The notes under the pieces were generated by a model, which saw only the letters and a program-made list of their open reading frames with translations, made no database searches and was not told the DNA's origin. The position numbers and the translations under genes were made by a program. 64,000 nucleotides of DNA from Fodinicurvata halophila (GTDB lineage Bacteria > Pseudomonadota > Alphaproteobacteria > Kiloniellales > DSM-21159): assembly GCF_042651425.1 (NCBI RefSeq), contig NZ_JBHSCW010000004.1, positions 201,421 to 265,420 of the forward strand. The letters run 5' to 3'. Each line of letters opens with the position of its first letter. Positions within the stretch are counted from its first letter, which is position 1. Positions 51,108-59,396 of this stretch are shown here, piece after piece.

Positions 51108-51320
51108 ATGCCAAGACGCGACAAATCGGAGATCCCGTATGGGACTCGCTTCGTCGAACAGGAGAAGCAGACAGCCGTCTGGGTGGTACAACGTGCCATC
51201 AACGATTTCTCCGGGAACCCTCATGTCATCATCGCGCGCGAAGACGATCCGACCTGGACCGTGATCATTGCGGTGTCCGAACTTCGCAATCGCACGCGGT
51301 TCAGGCGCCTGGAGACTTAG
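51108..51320 (+). CDS. Small hypothetical protein
   Basis: This 70-residue protein begins MPRRDKSEIPYGTRFVEQEK, contains WVVQRAINDFSGNPHVIIA and ends VIIAVSELRNRTRFRRLET. I do not recognise it. It is similar in plan to the 62-residue protein on the other side of the gap (aligned tryptophan, mid N/P-hydrophobic strand, final L-x-D/N-x-x-x-F/Y). The ATG at 51108 gives the compact protein; the frame stays open to 51051. A stretch of about 150 bases without a gene follows before the ABC ATPase gene. Confidence 0.5.
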   Translation: MPRRDKSEIPYGTRFVEQEKQTAVWVVQRAINDFSGNPHVIIAREDDPTWTVIIAVSELRNRTRFRRLET

Positions 51321-51477
51321 GGACAGGCGAGTCCAGGGGCAACGCGCCGCTTTATTCAGGCGTTGTTCCTATTGCTGTGCCGGGGCTCAGGGGACCTTGA
51401 GGCTGGCGCAGAGGGGTGGTGCGCTTGACGCCTGCGTTACGCTGAACCTAGGCTCATGACCAGAAAGAAAAAACCAC

Positions 51478-52263
51478 GTGTCTAGGGTGATGGAAAGCGC
51501 GCGTAGCTACGACTCCGAAGCTGTCATCGTGAATATCGAAGCCGTGTCCCGAAGCTTCAAGCTTCCACGCGCTGGCGAGGTGCGCGCGCTGGACGAGGTT
51601 TCGGCGACAGTCAGGCAAGGCGAGGTCGTTGTTATCATTGGTGCATCCGGGTCCGGAAAGAGCACGCTGCTGCGCACGGTCAATGCCCTTGAAACCGTCG
51701 ACAAAGGCCGGATCACGGTCGATGGCATCGAGGTTACCAGTTCTCAAAGCAACCTGAATCGACTGCGCGCCAACGTTGGAATGGTTTTCCAGCATTTCAA
51801 TCTGTTCGCGCACAAGACGGCCCTGGACAATATCGTGCTGCCGCAAATGGTCGTGCTGAAGCGTTCACGGGACGAGGCGGTCTCCAGGGCCAAAGAGCTG
51901 TTGTCCCGTGTCGGAATTCCGGAAAAAGCGGATGCCCCGCCCGGGGATCTGTCCGGAGGGCAGCAGCAACGCGTTGCGATCGCCCGAGCGCTCGCGATGA
52001 ATCCGAAGGTCATGCTGTTCGATGAGGCCACCTCGGCGCTCGATCCCGAGACTGTCGGGGGAATTCTGGCTCTCATGCGTGACCTTGCCGAGGAAGGCAT
52101 GACAATGATGGTGGTCACCCACGAGATGAAGTTCGCGGAGGATGTGGGCAGCCGCATCATATTCATGGACCAGGGCAAGATTGTCGAGGAAGGAGCCCCG
52201 ACAACCTTCTTCAAGACTCCGAACAACGAAAGAACAAAGGAGTTCTTGAATCAAATCCTCTAA
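51478..52263 (+). CDS. Polar amino-acid ABC transporter ATP-binding protein
   Basis: This 261-residue nucleotide-binding subunit has Walker A (IIGASGSGKSTLLRTVNAL), the Q-loop VGMVFQHFNLFAHKTALDNI, the signature DLSGGQQQRVAIARALAM and Walker B (VMLFDEATSALDPETV) with the H-loop VTHEMKFAEDV. This is the GlnQ/HisP/TcyN type. The start is GTG at 51478, or ATG at 51490. It opens a five-gene unit: ATPase, binding protein, two permeases and a PLP enzyme. Confidence 0.93.
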   Translation: MSRVMESARSYDSEAVIVNIEAVSRSFKLPRAGEVRALDEVSATVRQGEVVVIIGASGSGKSTLLRTVNALETVDKGRITVDGIEVTSSQSNLNRLRANVGMVFQHFNLFAHKTALDNIVLPQMVVLKRSRDEAVSRAKELLSRVGIPEKADAPPGDLSGGQQQRVAIARALAMNPKVMLFDEATSALDPETVGGILALMRDLAEEGMTMMVVTHEMKFAEDVGSRIIFMDQGKIVEEGAPTTFFKTPNNERTKEFLNQIL

Positions 52264-52282
52264 CGCAAAGGAGAAGGGGAGA

Positions 52283-53083
52283 ATGAGTACCTTTACGAGA
52301 CTGCTACGAGCATTGCCGGCTATGGCATTCCTTGTCGTGTTCGGCACCGCCGCTACAGCCAGTGCGAGCACGATGGAAGACATCATGGAACGCGGCACCT
52401 TGCGTGTTGCGGTTCAAACCCAGGGTCCGCCCATCAGCTTCGTCGACGCCCATGGAGAGCGTACGGGCCTGGCCGTCGAGGTCGTCCGCAACATGGCCGA
52501 GGACATGGGTGTCGAGCTCGAGCTGCAGGACTACAGCTGGCAGGGCCTGATCCCCGCACTGCTGTCAGGTAAGGCGGATCTGATCGCGGCGGACATGACG
52601 CCGACGCCCAAGCGCGCCACGCAGCTGCTGTTCACCGAACCGATCTTCTTCACGGAGATCATTGCGTTCGCGAACGAGGACAAGGGCTACTCGCACTGGG
52701 AAGATCTCAAGGAGGAAGGTGCCACGATCGGCGCCCCGGAGGCGAGCACCTATGCAGCGGCCGCGGACATCAAGCTGCCGGAGTTGACCATGAAGGAGTA
52801 TCAGGGTGGCACCGCGGCCACCGCCCAGGCCGTGTCCTCGGGGCGTGTCGATGCGGGCATCAGCGACAGCGGCACCATCAAGGCATTCCTGGAGGACTAC
52901 CCAGAATTCGAGGTGCTCGAGGGGACCCTGCGCAAGGAGCCGCTGAGCTTCGCGACGCGGCCGGATTCGGTTCACCTGCTGATGTTCATGGACAACTACA
53001 TCCGCTTCACCGAGCATTCCGGCCAACTGGGTGAGCTGCTCGATTACTGGTGGAATACCCAGGATTGGGAAGAGGATCATTGA
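52283..53083 (+). CDS. Amino-acid ABC transporter substrate-binding protein
   Basis: This 266-residue periplasmic protein (SBP family 3) has a signal peptide (LLRALPAMAFLVVFGTAATASAS) and the mature start MEDIMERGTLRVAVQTQGPP. FVDAHGERTGLAVEVVRNMAEDMGVELEL and LLSGKADLIAADMTPTPKRA are the conserved SBP_bac_3 blocks; the ligand-binding Arg is within TPKRATQ. A 32-bp palindrome lies between it and the first permease gene, as is common where the binding protein is made in excess. Confidence 0.92.
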   Translation: MSTFTRLLRALPAMAFLVVFGTAATASASTMEDIMERGTLRVAVQTQGPPISFVDAHGERTGLAVEVVRNMAEDMGVELELQDYSWQGLIPALLSGKADLIAADMTPTPKRATQLLFTEPIFFTEIIAFANEDKGYSHWEDLKEEGATIGAPEASTYAAAADIKLPELTMKEYQGGTAATAQAVSSGRVDAGISDSGTIKAFLEDYPEFEVLEGTLRKEPLSFATRPDSVHLLMFMDNYIRFTEHSGQLGELLDYWWNTQDWEEDH

Positions 53084-53170
53084 TCCAGACTTGCCATCCC
53101 TCAGGATTGGGGTCATGCAAGTCATGATGCGTGTCGGCCTGCGATAACCAGCAGGCCTTTCGCGACATTG

Positions 53171-53202
53171 GCGGGAGTGCGCTCGCGCGAGCGCACTCCC
53201 GC
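53171..53202 (+). terminator. Perfect 32-bp palindrome between binding-protein and permease genes
   Basis: GCGGGAGTGCGCTCGC is followed at once by its reverse complement, giving a 16-bp stem with the loop taken from its own centre. It is 88 bases after the binding-protein stop and 21 bases before the permease start, followed by TTCTGT. It should form a very stable mRNA hairpin, acting as a partial terminator or 3' stabiliser. A DNA-binding site is also possible because symmetry is exact. Confidence 0.7.
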
Positions 53203-53222
53203 TTCTGTAAGGCCGTTCATAG

Positions 53223-53915
53223 ATGGAAAATTTAGCCCAATTCTATAACCTGCGCGTAGTGCTGAACTATGCCGATACCTTTCTGCAGGGTATCTGGGCG
53301 ACGCTTTGGCTCAGCGCGCTCTGTCTTGTCCTCTCGATTGTTCTCGGAGTCCTGCTTGCCGGTCTCCGCATGTCGAAGACGGGCCTGCTGTGGCGGCCGG
53401 CGGCCGCGTATATACAGTTCATCCGTGCCACCCCGCTGCTGGTGCAGATCTACCTGGTCTACTACGGCCTGCCGGAGCTGTTCGGCAATGTCGGGATCCT
53501 GACGGAAACTGTCTCCGGCATCATTGCGCTTACGCTTCACACGACACCCTACATGGCCGAGATCATCAGGTCGGGCATCCAGTCTGTCGACGCGGGCCAA
53601 CACGAGGCCGCTACCGCCCTGGGCCTGAAACGGCATCAGCGCATGGTGCTGATCATCCTGCCGCAGGCCTTTGCCAACGTGATTCCCACACTGCTCGGAC
53701 AAACCGCAGTCCTGATCAAGGACACCTCGCTACTGAGCCTGATCGCGGTCTTCGAGCTCATGCGAGCCGGCCTTACCGTGATGCACGAGAACGTCATGCC
53801 GAACGAGGGCCTGCTGACCGTCGCTGTCTGCTATCTGCTGATATACGCAGGCATGCTCGTTCTATCCAATGTCGTGCAGCGGCGTCTGCACGGCGGCCGG
53901 TATCAGCCGGCGTAA
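53223..53915 (+). CDS. Amino-acid ABC transporter permease (first)
   Basis: This 230-residue HisM-type permease has five helices (ILQGIWATLWLSALCLVLSIVLGVLLAG first), the IQFIRATPLLVQIYLVYYGLPELF segment, and the EAA loop EAATALGLKRHQRMVLIILPQAFAN that contacts the ATPase. It works with the second permease, 13 bases downstream. Confidence 0.93.
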   Translation: MENLAQFYNLRVVLNYADTFLQGIWATLWLSALCLVLSIVLGVLLAGLRMSKTGLLWRPAAAYIQFIRATPLLVQIYLVYYGLPELFGNVGILTETVSGIIALTLHTTPYMAEIIRSGIQSVDAGQHEAATALGLKRHQRMVLIILPQAFANVIPTLLGQTAVLIKDTSLLSLIAVFELMRAGLTVMHENVMPNEGLLTVAVCYLLIYAGMLVLSNVVQRRLHGGRYQPA

Positions 53916-53927
53916 GGGGAGAGCAGG

Positions 53928-54611
53928 ATGTTTCAGGACCAGATACAGATGATTCAGAGCATCACGCCCTTCCTGCTGGAGGGGCTGTGGCTGACCTTCC
54001 GGATCACCATCATCGGCATTGTCGTCGGCTCGCTGATCGGCCTGGTGCTGGGGACCTTGCGCAGCCTGCGCATCCTGGGACTGACGGCGTTGATCGGGCT
54101 GTACATACACCTGTTCCGCGGCTCCCCCTTCCTGGTGCAGCTCTATATCTTCTATTACCTTTTGCCGGAGCTCGGCGTGGCCTGGCTGCAGTTCGATTCC
54201 ATGCAGGCGGCGGTGATCACCCTGTGCCTCTACACCGGCAGCTACGTCACCGAGATCGTCAACAGTGCGATCGCCGCGTTGCCGAAAGGCCAGGACGAGG
54301 CGGCCCGGGCGGTCGGCATGACCAAGGCGCAATCCCTGTGGTACGTCGTGCTGCCCCAGGCGCTGCGCATGATCATTCCCCCCATGAGCGGGGTCTTCGT
54401 GATCATCATCAAGAGCACGGCCATCCTGTCCGTTGTCGGCCTCTCTGAACTGACCCGGCAGGGCCAGATCGCCTCCTTGCGCTTTCCGGGCGATCTGATG
54501 CTGATCTATGCCTGCGTTGCCGTTCTGTACTTCGTCTATTGCTATCCGGTCCTGAAGTTCGCGGATTGGGCCGAAAAGCGGATCGGCGGCGTGACCCTGA
54601 AGATGCGCTAA
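53928..54611 (+). CDS. Amino-acid ABC transporter permease (second)
   Basis: This 227-residue permease shares the same fold: FLLEGLWLTFRITIIGIVVGSLIGLVLGTL, IHLFRGSPFLVQLYIFYYLLPELG, and the EAA loop DEAARAVGMTKAQSLWYVVLPQALR. A good GGGGAGAGCAGG site precedes the ATG. The two permeases form the membrane heterodimer. Confidence 0.93.
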   Translation: MFQDQIQMIQSITPFLLEGLWLTFRITIIGIVVGSLIGLVLGTLRSLRILGLTALIGLYIHLFRGSPFLVQLYIFYYLLPELGVAWLQFDSMQAAVITLCLYTGSYVTEIVNSAIAALPKGQDEAARAVGMTKAQSLWYVVLPQALRMIIPPMSGVFVIIIKSTAILSVVGLSELTRQGQIASLRFPGDLMLIYACVAVLYFVYCYPVLKFADWAEKRIGGVTLKMR

Positions 54612-54630
54612 GTCCGCGAGGGGAAGATCG

Positions 54631-55635
54631 ATGCCGGTGGAAACCGCTCTCTCGGGCCAGCCGCGCTATCGGCTGGTGTCCGGGCCCACCCCGCTGGAAC
54701 GGCTCGAGCGGCTGGCCGCCCACGTCGGGCATCATGGGCTCTATGCGAAACGCGATGACTGCATGGCGCTGGGGATGGGCGGCAACAAGCTGCGCAGCCT
54801 GGAATTCTGGCTCGGCGAGGCCCTGGCCCGGCAGGCCGAAACGCTGCTGGTGGCCGGCAGGTCGACATCCAACCAATGCCGCTTGACGGCCGCGGCGGCC
54901 GCGAAATGCGGCCTGCGGTGCATCGTTCTCCACAACGACGACCCGCCGGAGAGGGCGGAGGGGAATCTGCTTCTGTCCCGGCTCTACGGCGCCGAGACCA
55001 GGTTCCTGGGGTCGATGGACGAGGATGAGCGCAGCCGCCGTCTGGCCAAGCTTGCGGAGCAGATGGAGGCCTCTGGGCATCGATGCTATATCGTCGGCGA
55101 CCCGGTCGTCGGCGCGCTCGGCTACGTGGCCTGCGCCGCGGAGCTGATCACGCAGGCAGGAGAGCAGGATGTGGCGCTGGAGAACGTGATCCTGCCGGGA
55201 TCCATGGGGCCGACGGAGGCCGGGTTCCTGTTCGGCTGCGCCCTCGCGGGCGCGCCCTTCCGCGTGCACCTGGTGAGCGTGGAATACAGCATCGACAGGC
55301 TGGCCCAGCTGGTGGAGGACCTGTTCGAGCGGCTCTGCGCGCATACCGGCGTGACGCCCTCCGTGACGCCGTCCTCCTTCGTGCGATATCACGAGCGCTA
55401 CCTTGGCGCGGGCTATGACATGCCCACGCCGGAGGCAATATCCGCCCTGGAAACCGTGGCAGCCCTCGAGGGCATGCTCCTGGAAGCGACGTACACGGCC
55501 AAGACCTTTGCCGGCGCCCTCGATCTGATCGCGCGCGGGGAAATATCGTCGGACGCCCCCACCTGCCTGATCCATACGGGCGGCATCCCAAGTCTCTTCA
55601 CCCAAGCCGGAGGGCTTGGACTGGACAGGCTCTGA
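54631..55635 (+). CDS. PLP-dependent D-cysteine desulfhydrase / ACC deaminase family enzyme
   Basis: This 334-residue enzyme belongs to the tryptophan-synthase-beta fold (type II PLP). The Schiff-base lysine is Lys-53 in GMGGNKLRSLEFWL; ASTSN-type binding is GRSTSNQCRLTAAAAAK, with ILPGSMGPTEAGFLFG and the last block TCLIHTGGIPSLF. Family members split D-cysteine to pyruvate, ammonia and sulfide, or deaminate aminocyclopropane carboxylate. Its link to a polar amino-acid importer recalls fliY/dcyD/tcyLN cystine uptake, so a D-cysteine-like substrate is likely but inferred. The gene starts 19 bases after the permease stop. Confidence 0.86.
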   Translation: MPVETALSGQPRYRLVSGPTPLERLERLAAHVGHHGLYAKRDDCMALGMGGNKLRSLEFWLGEALARQAETLLVAGRSTSNQCRLTAAAAAKCGLRCIVLHNDDPPERAEGNLLLSRLYGAETRFLGSMDEDERSRRLAKLAEQMEASGHRCYIVGDPVVGALGYVACAAELITQAGEQDVALENVILPGSMGPTEAGFLFGCALAGAPFRVHLVSVEYSIDRLAQLVEDLFERLCAHTGVTPSVTPSSFVRYHERYLGAGYDMPTPEAISALETVAALEGMLLEATYTAKTFAGALDLIARGEISSDAPTCLIHTGGIPSLFTQAGGLGLDRL

Positions 55636-55685
55636 GAGGGCCTGCGGTCGTGGTCCGGGCTTGCTGAATGGTTTCGATGGAGCCG

Positions 55686-55703
55686 CTGTGCCGTCGGGCA
55701 CAG
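55686..55703 (+). terminator. Hairpin after the amino-acid ABC operon
   Basis: CTGTGCC-GTCG-GGCACAG is a perfect 7-bp stem 50 bases after the PLP enzyme stop. No U-run follows, so the terminator call is weak. The remainder of the 211-base gap to the PACE gene shows nothing further except a GGGGAGG ribosome-binding site near 55838. Confidence 0.35.
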
Positions 55704-55846
55704 GCCCGCGATGCCTGCTGACCACTTATGGGGATCAGTCTTGCGTTACGGTATCGCACGCTTAAATCCAGCGGCGAAGAGAGGACGACCTCCCCCAATC
55801 TGGGACACTTGTTCGGGACGGCCCGAGGACATAAGAGGGGAGGATC

Positions 55847-56284
55847 ATGCGCACCACCCGCGATCGTATCCGCCATGCGCTCAGCTTTGAGATCATTGGC
55901 CTGCTCCTGGTCACGCCGCTTGGCGCCTGGACGTTCGCCATGCCGATGCACGACATCGGAATTGTCGGCATCGTGAGCGCCACGCTCGCCACGATCTGGA
56001 ACTACATCTACAACCTGCTGTTCGATCACGTGATGCTCCGCCTTGCCGGCAAGGTGCAGAAGTCGTTGGGCGTACGCGTTGTCCATGCCGTGCTGTTCGA
56101 GTTCGGCCTGCTGCTGGTCCTCATGCCCTTTATCGCAGTCTACCTGGGGGTCACGCTGGTGCAGGCCTTTTTCATGGATGTGGCGTTTGCCCTCTTCTAC
56201 ATGGTCTACGCCTTCGTCTTTAACTGGGTCTACGACTGGATCTGGCCTGTGCCCGCCTCCGAGAACGCATCAGGGAGAGTCTGA
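55847..56284 (+). CDS. PACE-family (chlorhexidine efflux) transporter
   Basis: This 145-residue protein has four helices in two repeats and the PACE family features: RIRHALSFEIIGLLLVTPL (helix-1 glutamate), IWNYIYNLLFDHVMLR, VHAVLFEFGLLLVLMP (helix-3 glutamate) and FNWVYDWIWP. PACE proteins export chlorhexidine and short diamines. Membrane-embedded Glu, Asn and Asp residues appear intact. It stands alone between the ABC operon and the pirin gene. Confidence 0.92.
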   Translation: MRTTRDRIRHALSFEIIGLLLVTPLGAWTFAMPMHDIGIVGIVSATLATIWNYIYNLLFDHVMLRLAGKVQKSLGVRVVHAVLFEFGLLLVLMPFIAVYLGVTLVQAFFMDVAFALFYMVYAFVFNWVYDWIWPVPASENASGRV

Positions 56285-56347
56285 GCCCCGACGCGCTTGA
56301 TGGCCGCGCTGCATGGCGCGAGAGTGCCCTGTCCAGCAGCACTCGCC

Positions 56348-57292
56348 CTACAGGGTCTCATCCGGCAGGGGAATGTGCTCTTCCCGGTCGCCAACAGGAA
56401 GCTCGAAGAGGCCGTCACCCCAGGTCTCTGCGCGCCACTGGCGCTTGGCCTCCTCGATGCGCTCCTTCGAGGAGGCGACGAAGTTCCACCAGATATGGCG
56501 CGGCCCCTCCAGGGCGGCGCCGCCGAGGAGCATCAGCCGTGCCCCCTGGTCCCCCGCCGCGACGGTGATCCTGTCGCCGGTCCGAAAGACCATCATCTGA
56601 CCGGCCTCGAAGTCTTGCCCCGCGACCGTCACTTCACCCTCGACGACATGAAGGCCGCGTTCCTCGTGCTCGTCGGGCAGCGGGAGGCGCGCGCCCGGGC
56701 GTAGCCGGACGTCCGCGTAGAAGGTCTCGGAGAAGAGCGTGGCGGGTGCCTGCTCTCCGTAGGCCCTGCCGAGGATCAGCCGCAGCTCGATCCCATCACC
56801 CTCGATTCGTGGCAGCGCGCGTTCGTCGTGATGTTCGAACAGGGGCGCCATATCCTCGTGGCTTTCGGGAAGGGCGATCCAGGACTGGATGCCGGACAGG
56901 CGGCTCGGTCCCGTGCGGGCCTCCATCGAGGTGCGTTCGGAATGGGTGACGCCGCGGCCGGCCACCATCCAGTTGAGCGCGCCGGGACGGATGATCTGGT
57001 CCGTGCCCAGGCTGTCGCGATGATGCAGGTCGCCACTGTAGAGATAGGTGACGGTGCCCAGGCCGATATGCGGGTGCGGGCGCACGTCGATCCCCTGGCC
57101 AGTCAGGAACTGGGCCGGCCCCATCTGGTCGAAGAAGATGAAGGGCCCCACCATGCGGCGCCTGGGCGCCGGCAGGACGCGGCGCACCTCGAACCCGCCG
57201 AGATCGCGGGCGCGCGGGACGATCAGGGTCTCGATGGCCTCGGAGCCGGTTTCCTCCGGACAACCGGGTGTGAGGGCGGGGTTCCAGCTCAT
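56348..57292 (-). CDS. Pirin family protein
   Basis: This 314-residue bicupin protein has the pirin blocks FEVRRVLPAPRRRMVGPFIFFDQMGP, VRPHPHIGLGTVTYLYSG (metal ligands HPHIG), HRDSLGTDQIIRPGALNWM, AGRGVTHSER and GIQSWIALPESHED. Bacterial pirins include quercetin 2,3-dioxygenases and regulators; activity here is unassigned. The ATG at 57292 marks the family start. It lies 88 bases after the cyclase gene on the same strand. Confidence 0.92.
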   Translation of the reverse strand: MSWNPALTPGCPEETGSEAIETLIVPRARDLGGFEVRRVLPAPRRRMVGPFIFFDQMGPAQFLTGQGIDVRPHPHIGLGTVTYLYSGDLHHRDSLGTDQIIRPGALNWMVAGRGVTHSERTSMEARTGPSRLSGIQSWIALPESHEDMAPLFEHHDERALPRIEGDGIELRLILGRAYGEQAPATLFSETFYADVRLRPGARLPLPDEHEERGLHVVEGEVTVAGQDFEAGQMMVFRTGDRITVAAGDQGARLMLLGGAALEGPRHIWWNFVASSKERIEEAKRQWRAETWGDGLFELPVGDREEHIPLPDETL

Positions 57293-57380
57293 CGTCTGTG
57301 TCCTTTCCGGCAGGCGGAGAGGACAGTCTAAGCGAATGCCGCGCCCCTTCCTATCCCATCGTATGTATCGTGCGCACCAC

Positions 57381-58013
57381 TCACGCGTGCCAGATGATGG
57401 CGCGAACGGGGGCGCCTTCCAGTTGCGGGACCTGCAAGGGCAGGCCGGCGAACCAGCAGTCGCCCGCGGGCACGTGGCGCAGGGCCAGGCAGACGAAGAC
57501 CGGCAGGTCCGCCTCCGCGCACTGCCGGTGCGCGGCGAAGCTCGTGGAATCGGCCGGATCGAGGCTGTAGTAGTCGAAGCCGATGGAAAGCGGCCTGTGT
57601 GCCAGCAGGTAACGGGCCGCATCTTCTGCCAGATGGACGTAGTCCTCGCGGAACTTCGGGTCCTGAAGCAGGGGTGAATTCCGGGTCTTGAGCAGGAGGT
57701 GCCTTTTTTCCGGGATCGCCTCCCCTGCCAGCCTGTCCGGCCGGATTTCTGTCTGCACGTCCGAGAGGTCGAGCACCCAGGCCGGCCCGAGGAAGCGTTC
57801 CACCGCGTAATCTCCCAGAATCTTGCCGTCCTTCACGAAGTGCGCCGGCAGGTCGACGTGGGTGCCCACATGCGCTGCCAGCTCCAGCTTCGAGGCGGTC
57901 AGTCTGTCTCCCTGTGCGATGCTGCTCAGCAGCTCGACGGTCGGGGATGGGTCGCCAGGAAAGACCGGGACGTCGGGGCACAGCGGGAGGGTGATATCGA
58001 TGACATTCTTCAT
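57381..58013 (-). CDS. Cyclase family protein (kynurenine formamidase-like)
   Basis: This 210-residue protein has ITLPLCPDVPVFPGDPSP near the start, the metal-binding HVGTHVDLPAHFVKDG and a downstream block FDYYSLDP with the AHRQCAEADL segment. These are the features of the manganese/zinc cyclase fold that includes bacterial kynurenine formamidase KynB. No tryptophan catabolism genes are near, so the substrate is open. The ATG at 58013 gives the family N-terminus. It is divergent from the sco1 gene. Confidence 0.85.
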   Translation of the reverse strand: MKNVIDITLPLCPDVPVFPGDPSPTVELLSSIAQGDRLTASKLELAAHVGTHVDLPAHFVKDGKILGDYAVERFLGPAWVLDLSDVQTEIRPDRLAGEAIPEKRHLLLKTRNSPLLQDPKFREDYVHLAEDAARYLLAHRPLSIGFDYYSLDPADSTSFAAHRQCAEADLPVFVCLALRHVPAGDCWFAGLPLQVPQLEGAPVRAIIWHA

Positions 58014-58200
58014 GATTGGCGCGTGTCCCTCTTTCTGTAAGTCCGCGGCAGTCGGAAAACCTGCGGATGAAGTGGGCATCATATCTCCGGGGTAGGCCGA
58101 GATATGTCGCGACGATCAACCGCATGGATTTGCGAAAGCTGTTCTTCGAGAGTGTACATGCACCTCGCAGGATGATTCGGAGGCCCCGACAGGCAACGAG

Positions 58201-58899
58201 ATGACACAGCGCGGACGCATATATCTCCTCTCTGCACTCGTCCTATTGCTCGTCATGTTGATTGCGGCCGGCGGACTTGTCTATCGCATGGGACTGGAGT
58301 CCTCGCAGAGCAGCGCGCAGGAGAGGAATGACAGCGAGCTCGCCGAGTCGGACAGCGTGCCCATCGGCGGGGATTTCAACCTGGTCAACGATCAGGGCGA
58401 GGACGTGACCCAGGCGACCTACGACGACAGCTACAAGCTGGTGTTCTTCGGGTTTACGCACTGCCCGGACATCTGTCCGACGACGCTGAGCGACATCACG
58501 CGCACGATGGAGCGTCTGGGGTCGGCCGGCGAGCCGATCCAGCCGCTTTTCATCAGCGTCGATCCGCAAAGGGATACACCCGAGACGCTGCGCCAGTACC
58601 TTTCCAACTTCCATTCCAGCATTGTCGGCTTGACGGGCAACGAGCAGCAGGTGAAGCAGGCAGCGGATGCCTTTCGTGTCTACTTCGAAAAAGCCGAGCC
58701 GGAGAACTATTCAGGCGCCGAGGAGGACCGGGCCGCGGAAAGCGAAGCTTCGGGCAACACGGATTACCTCGTCAACCATTCGGCGAACATCTACCTGATG
58801 TCGCCCGGCAACGACTACATCACGCATTTCAACTACGGGGCCGAACCCAAGGAGATGGCGGGGATGATTCGCTTGGCGCTGGACGACTCAAGCCAGTGA
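58201..58899 (+). CDS. SCO1/SenC copper metallochaperone
   Basis: This 232-residue membrane-anchored protein has one N-terminal helix (LYLLSALVLLLVMLIAAG-type, residues 7-26) followed by a thioredoxin-fold domain with the copper motif GFTHCPDICPTTL (CxxxC), KPLFISVDPQRDTPETL-type PLFISVDPQRDTPETLRQYL and the distal ligand His in VNHSANIYLM. Sco proteins deliver copper to the CuA site of cytochrome oxidase. An inserted acidic segment (KAEPENYSGAEEDRAAESEA) is lineage variation. It opens the sco1-pcuAC-sodC run. Confidence 0.92.
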   Translation: MTQRGRIYLLSALVLLLVMLIAAGGLVYRMGLESSQSSAQERNDSELAESDSVPIGGDFNLVNDQGEDVTQATYDDSYKLVFFGFTHCPDICPTTLSDITRTMERLGSAGEPIQPLFISVDPQRDTPETLRQYLSNFHSSIVGLTGNEQQVKQAADAFRVYFEKAEPENYSGAEEDRAAESEASGNTDYLVNHSANIYLMSPGNDYITHFNYGAEPKEMAGMIRLALDDSSQ

Positions 58900-58915
58900 A
58901 GGAAAGAGGACAAGG

Positions 58916-59380
58916 ATGAACTGCAAACGACTGCTCGCGGCGGCGACCCTGGCGCTCAGCGCCTGTTTCGTGCCGCTGAGCGTGATGGCCACCGATATCG
59001 AGGTTTCGGACCCCTGGGCACGGGCGTCCGTGGGCACCTCGCGCCCGGGCGTGGCCTACATGGAGATCCGGAACCATGGCGAAGCCGAGGCGGTCCTGGA
59101 AGGTCTGGAGACGCCTGTTGCCGCCATGCCCGAGCTGCACGAGAGCGTGATCGCGGACGGACAGGCGCAGATGCGCCCCGTTGAGCAGATTTCGATCGCC
59201 CCGGGAGAGACCGTGACGCTGGCGCCCGGCGGACTGCACGTCATGCTGATGAAGCTGCAGCAACCGCTCGAGGAAGGGCAAGCGTTCGAAGTGACCCTGC
59301 AGTTCCAGGACGGAACATCACAGGACGTGCGCGTGCCGATCCTCTCGATCGGCGCCAGCGGTCCGGACGGCGGTGAATAG
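58916..59380 (+). CDS. PCu(A)C-type periplasmic copper chaperone
   Basis: This 154-residue protein has a signal peptide (LLAAATLALSACFVPLSVMA) and the PCuAC domain IEVSDPWARASVGTSRPGVAYMEI. Copper ligands follow the family spacing HX10MX21HXM: Met and His near AMPELHES, Met in AQMRPVE and HVMLM. A cysteine in LSAC may be lipidated, though the following residues (FVP) make that uncertain. It delivers Cu(I) to Sco1 and cytochrome oxidase. It begins 16 bases after sco1. Confidence 0.9.
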   Translation: MNCKRLLAAATLALSACFVPLSVMATDIEVSDPWARASVGTSRPGVAYMEIRNHGEAEAVLEGLETPVAAMPELHESVIADGQAQMRPVEQISIAPGETVTLAPGGLHVMLMKLQQPLEEGQAFEVTLQFQDGTSQDVRVPILSIGASGPDGGE

Positions 59381-59396
59381 GAAACTGGAGACAAGC

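Noticed and set aside
51478..55635. Histidine or glutamine specificity of the ABC importer
   Set aside because: Subunit sequences fit the polar amino-acid family generally; nothing visible in the binding protein fixes the ligand.
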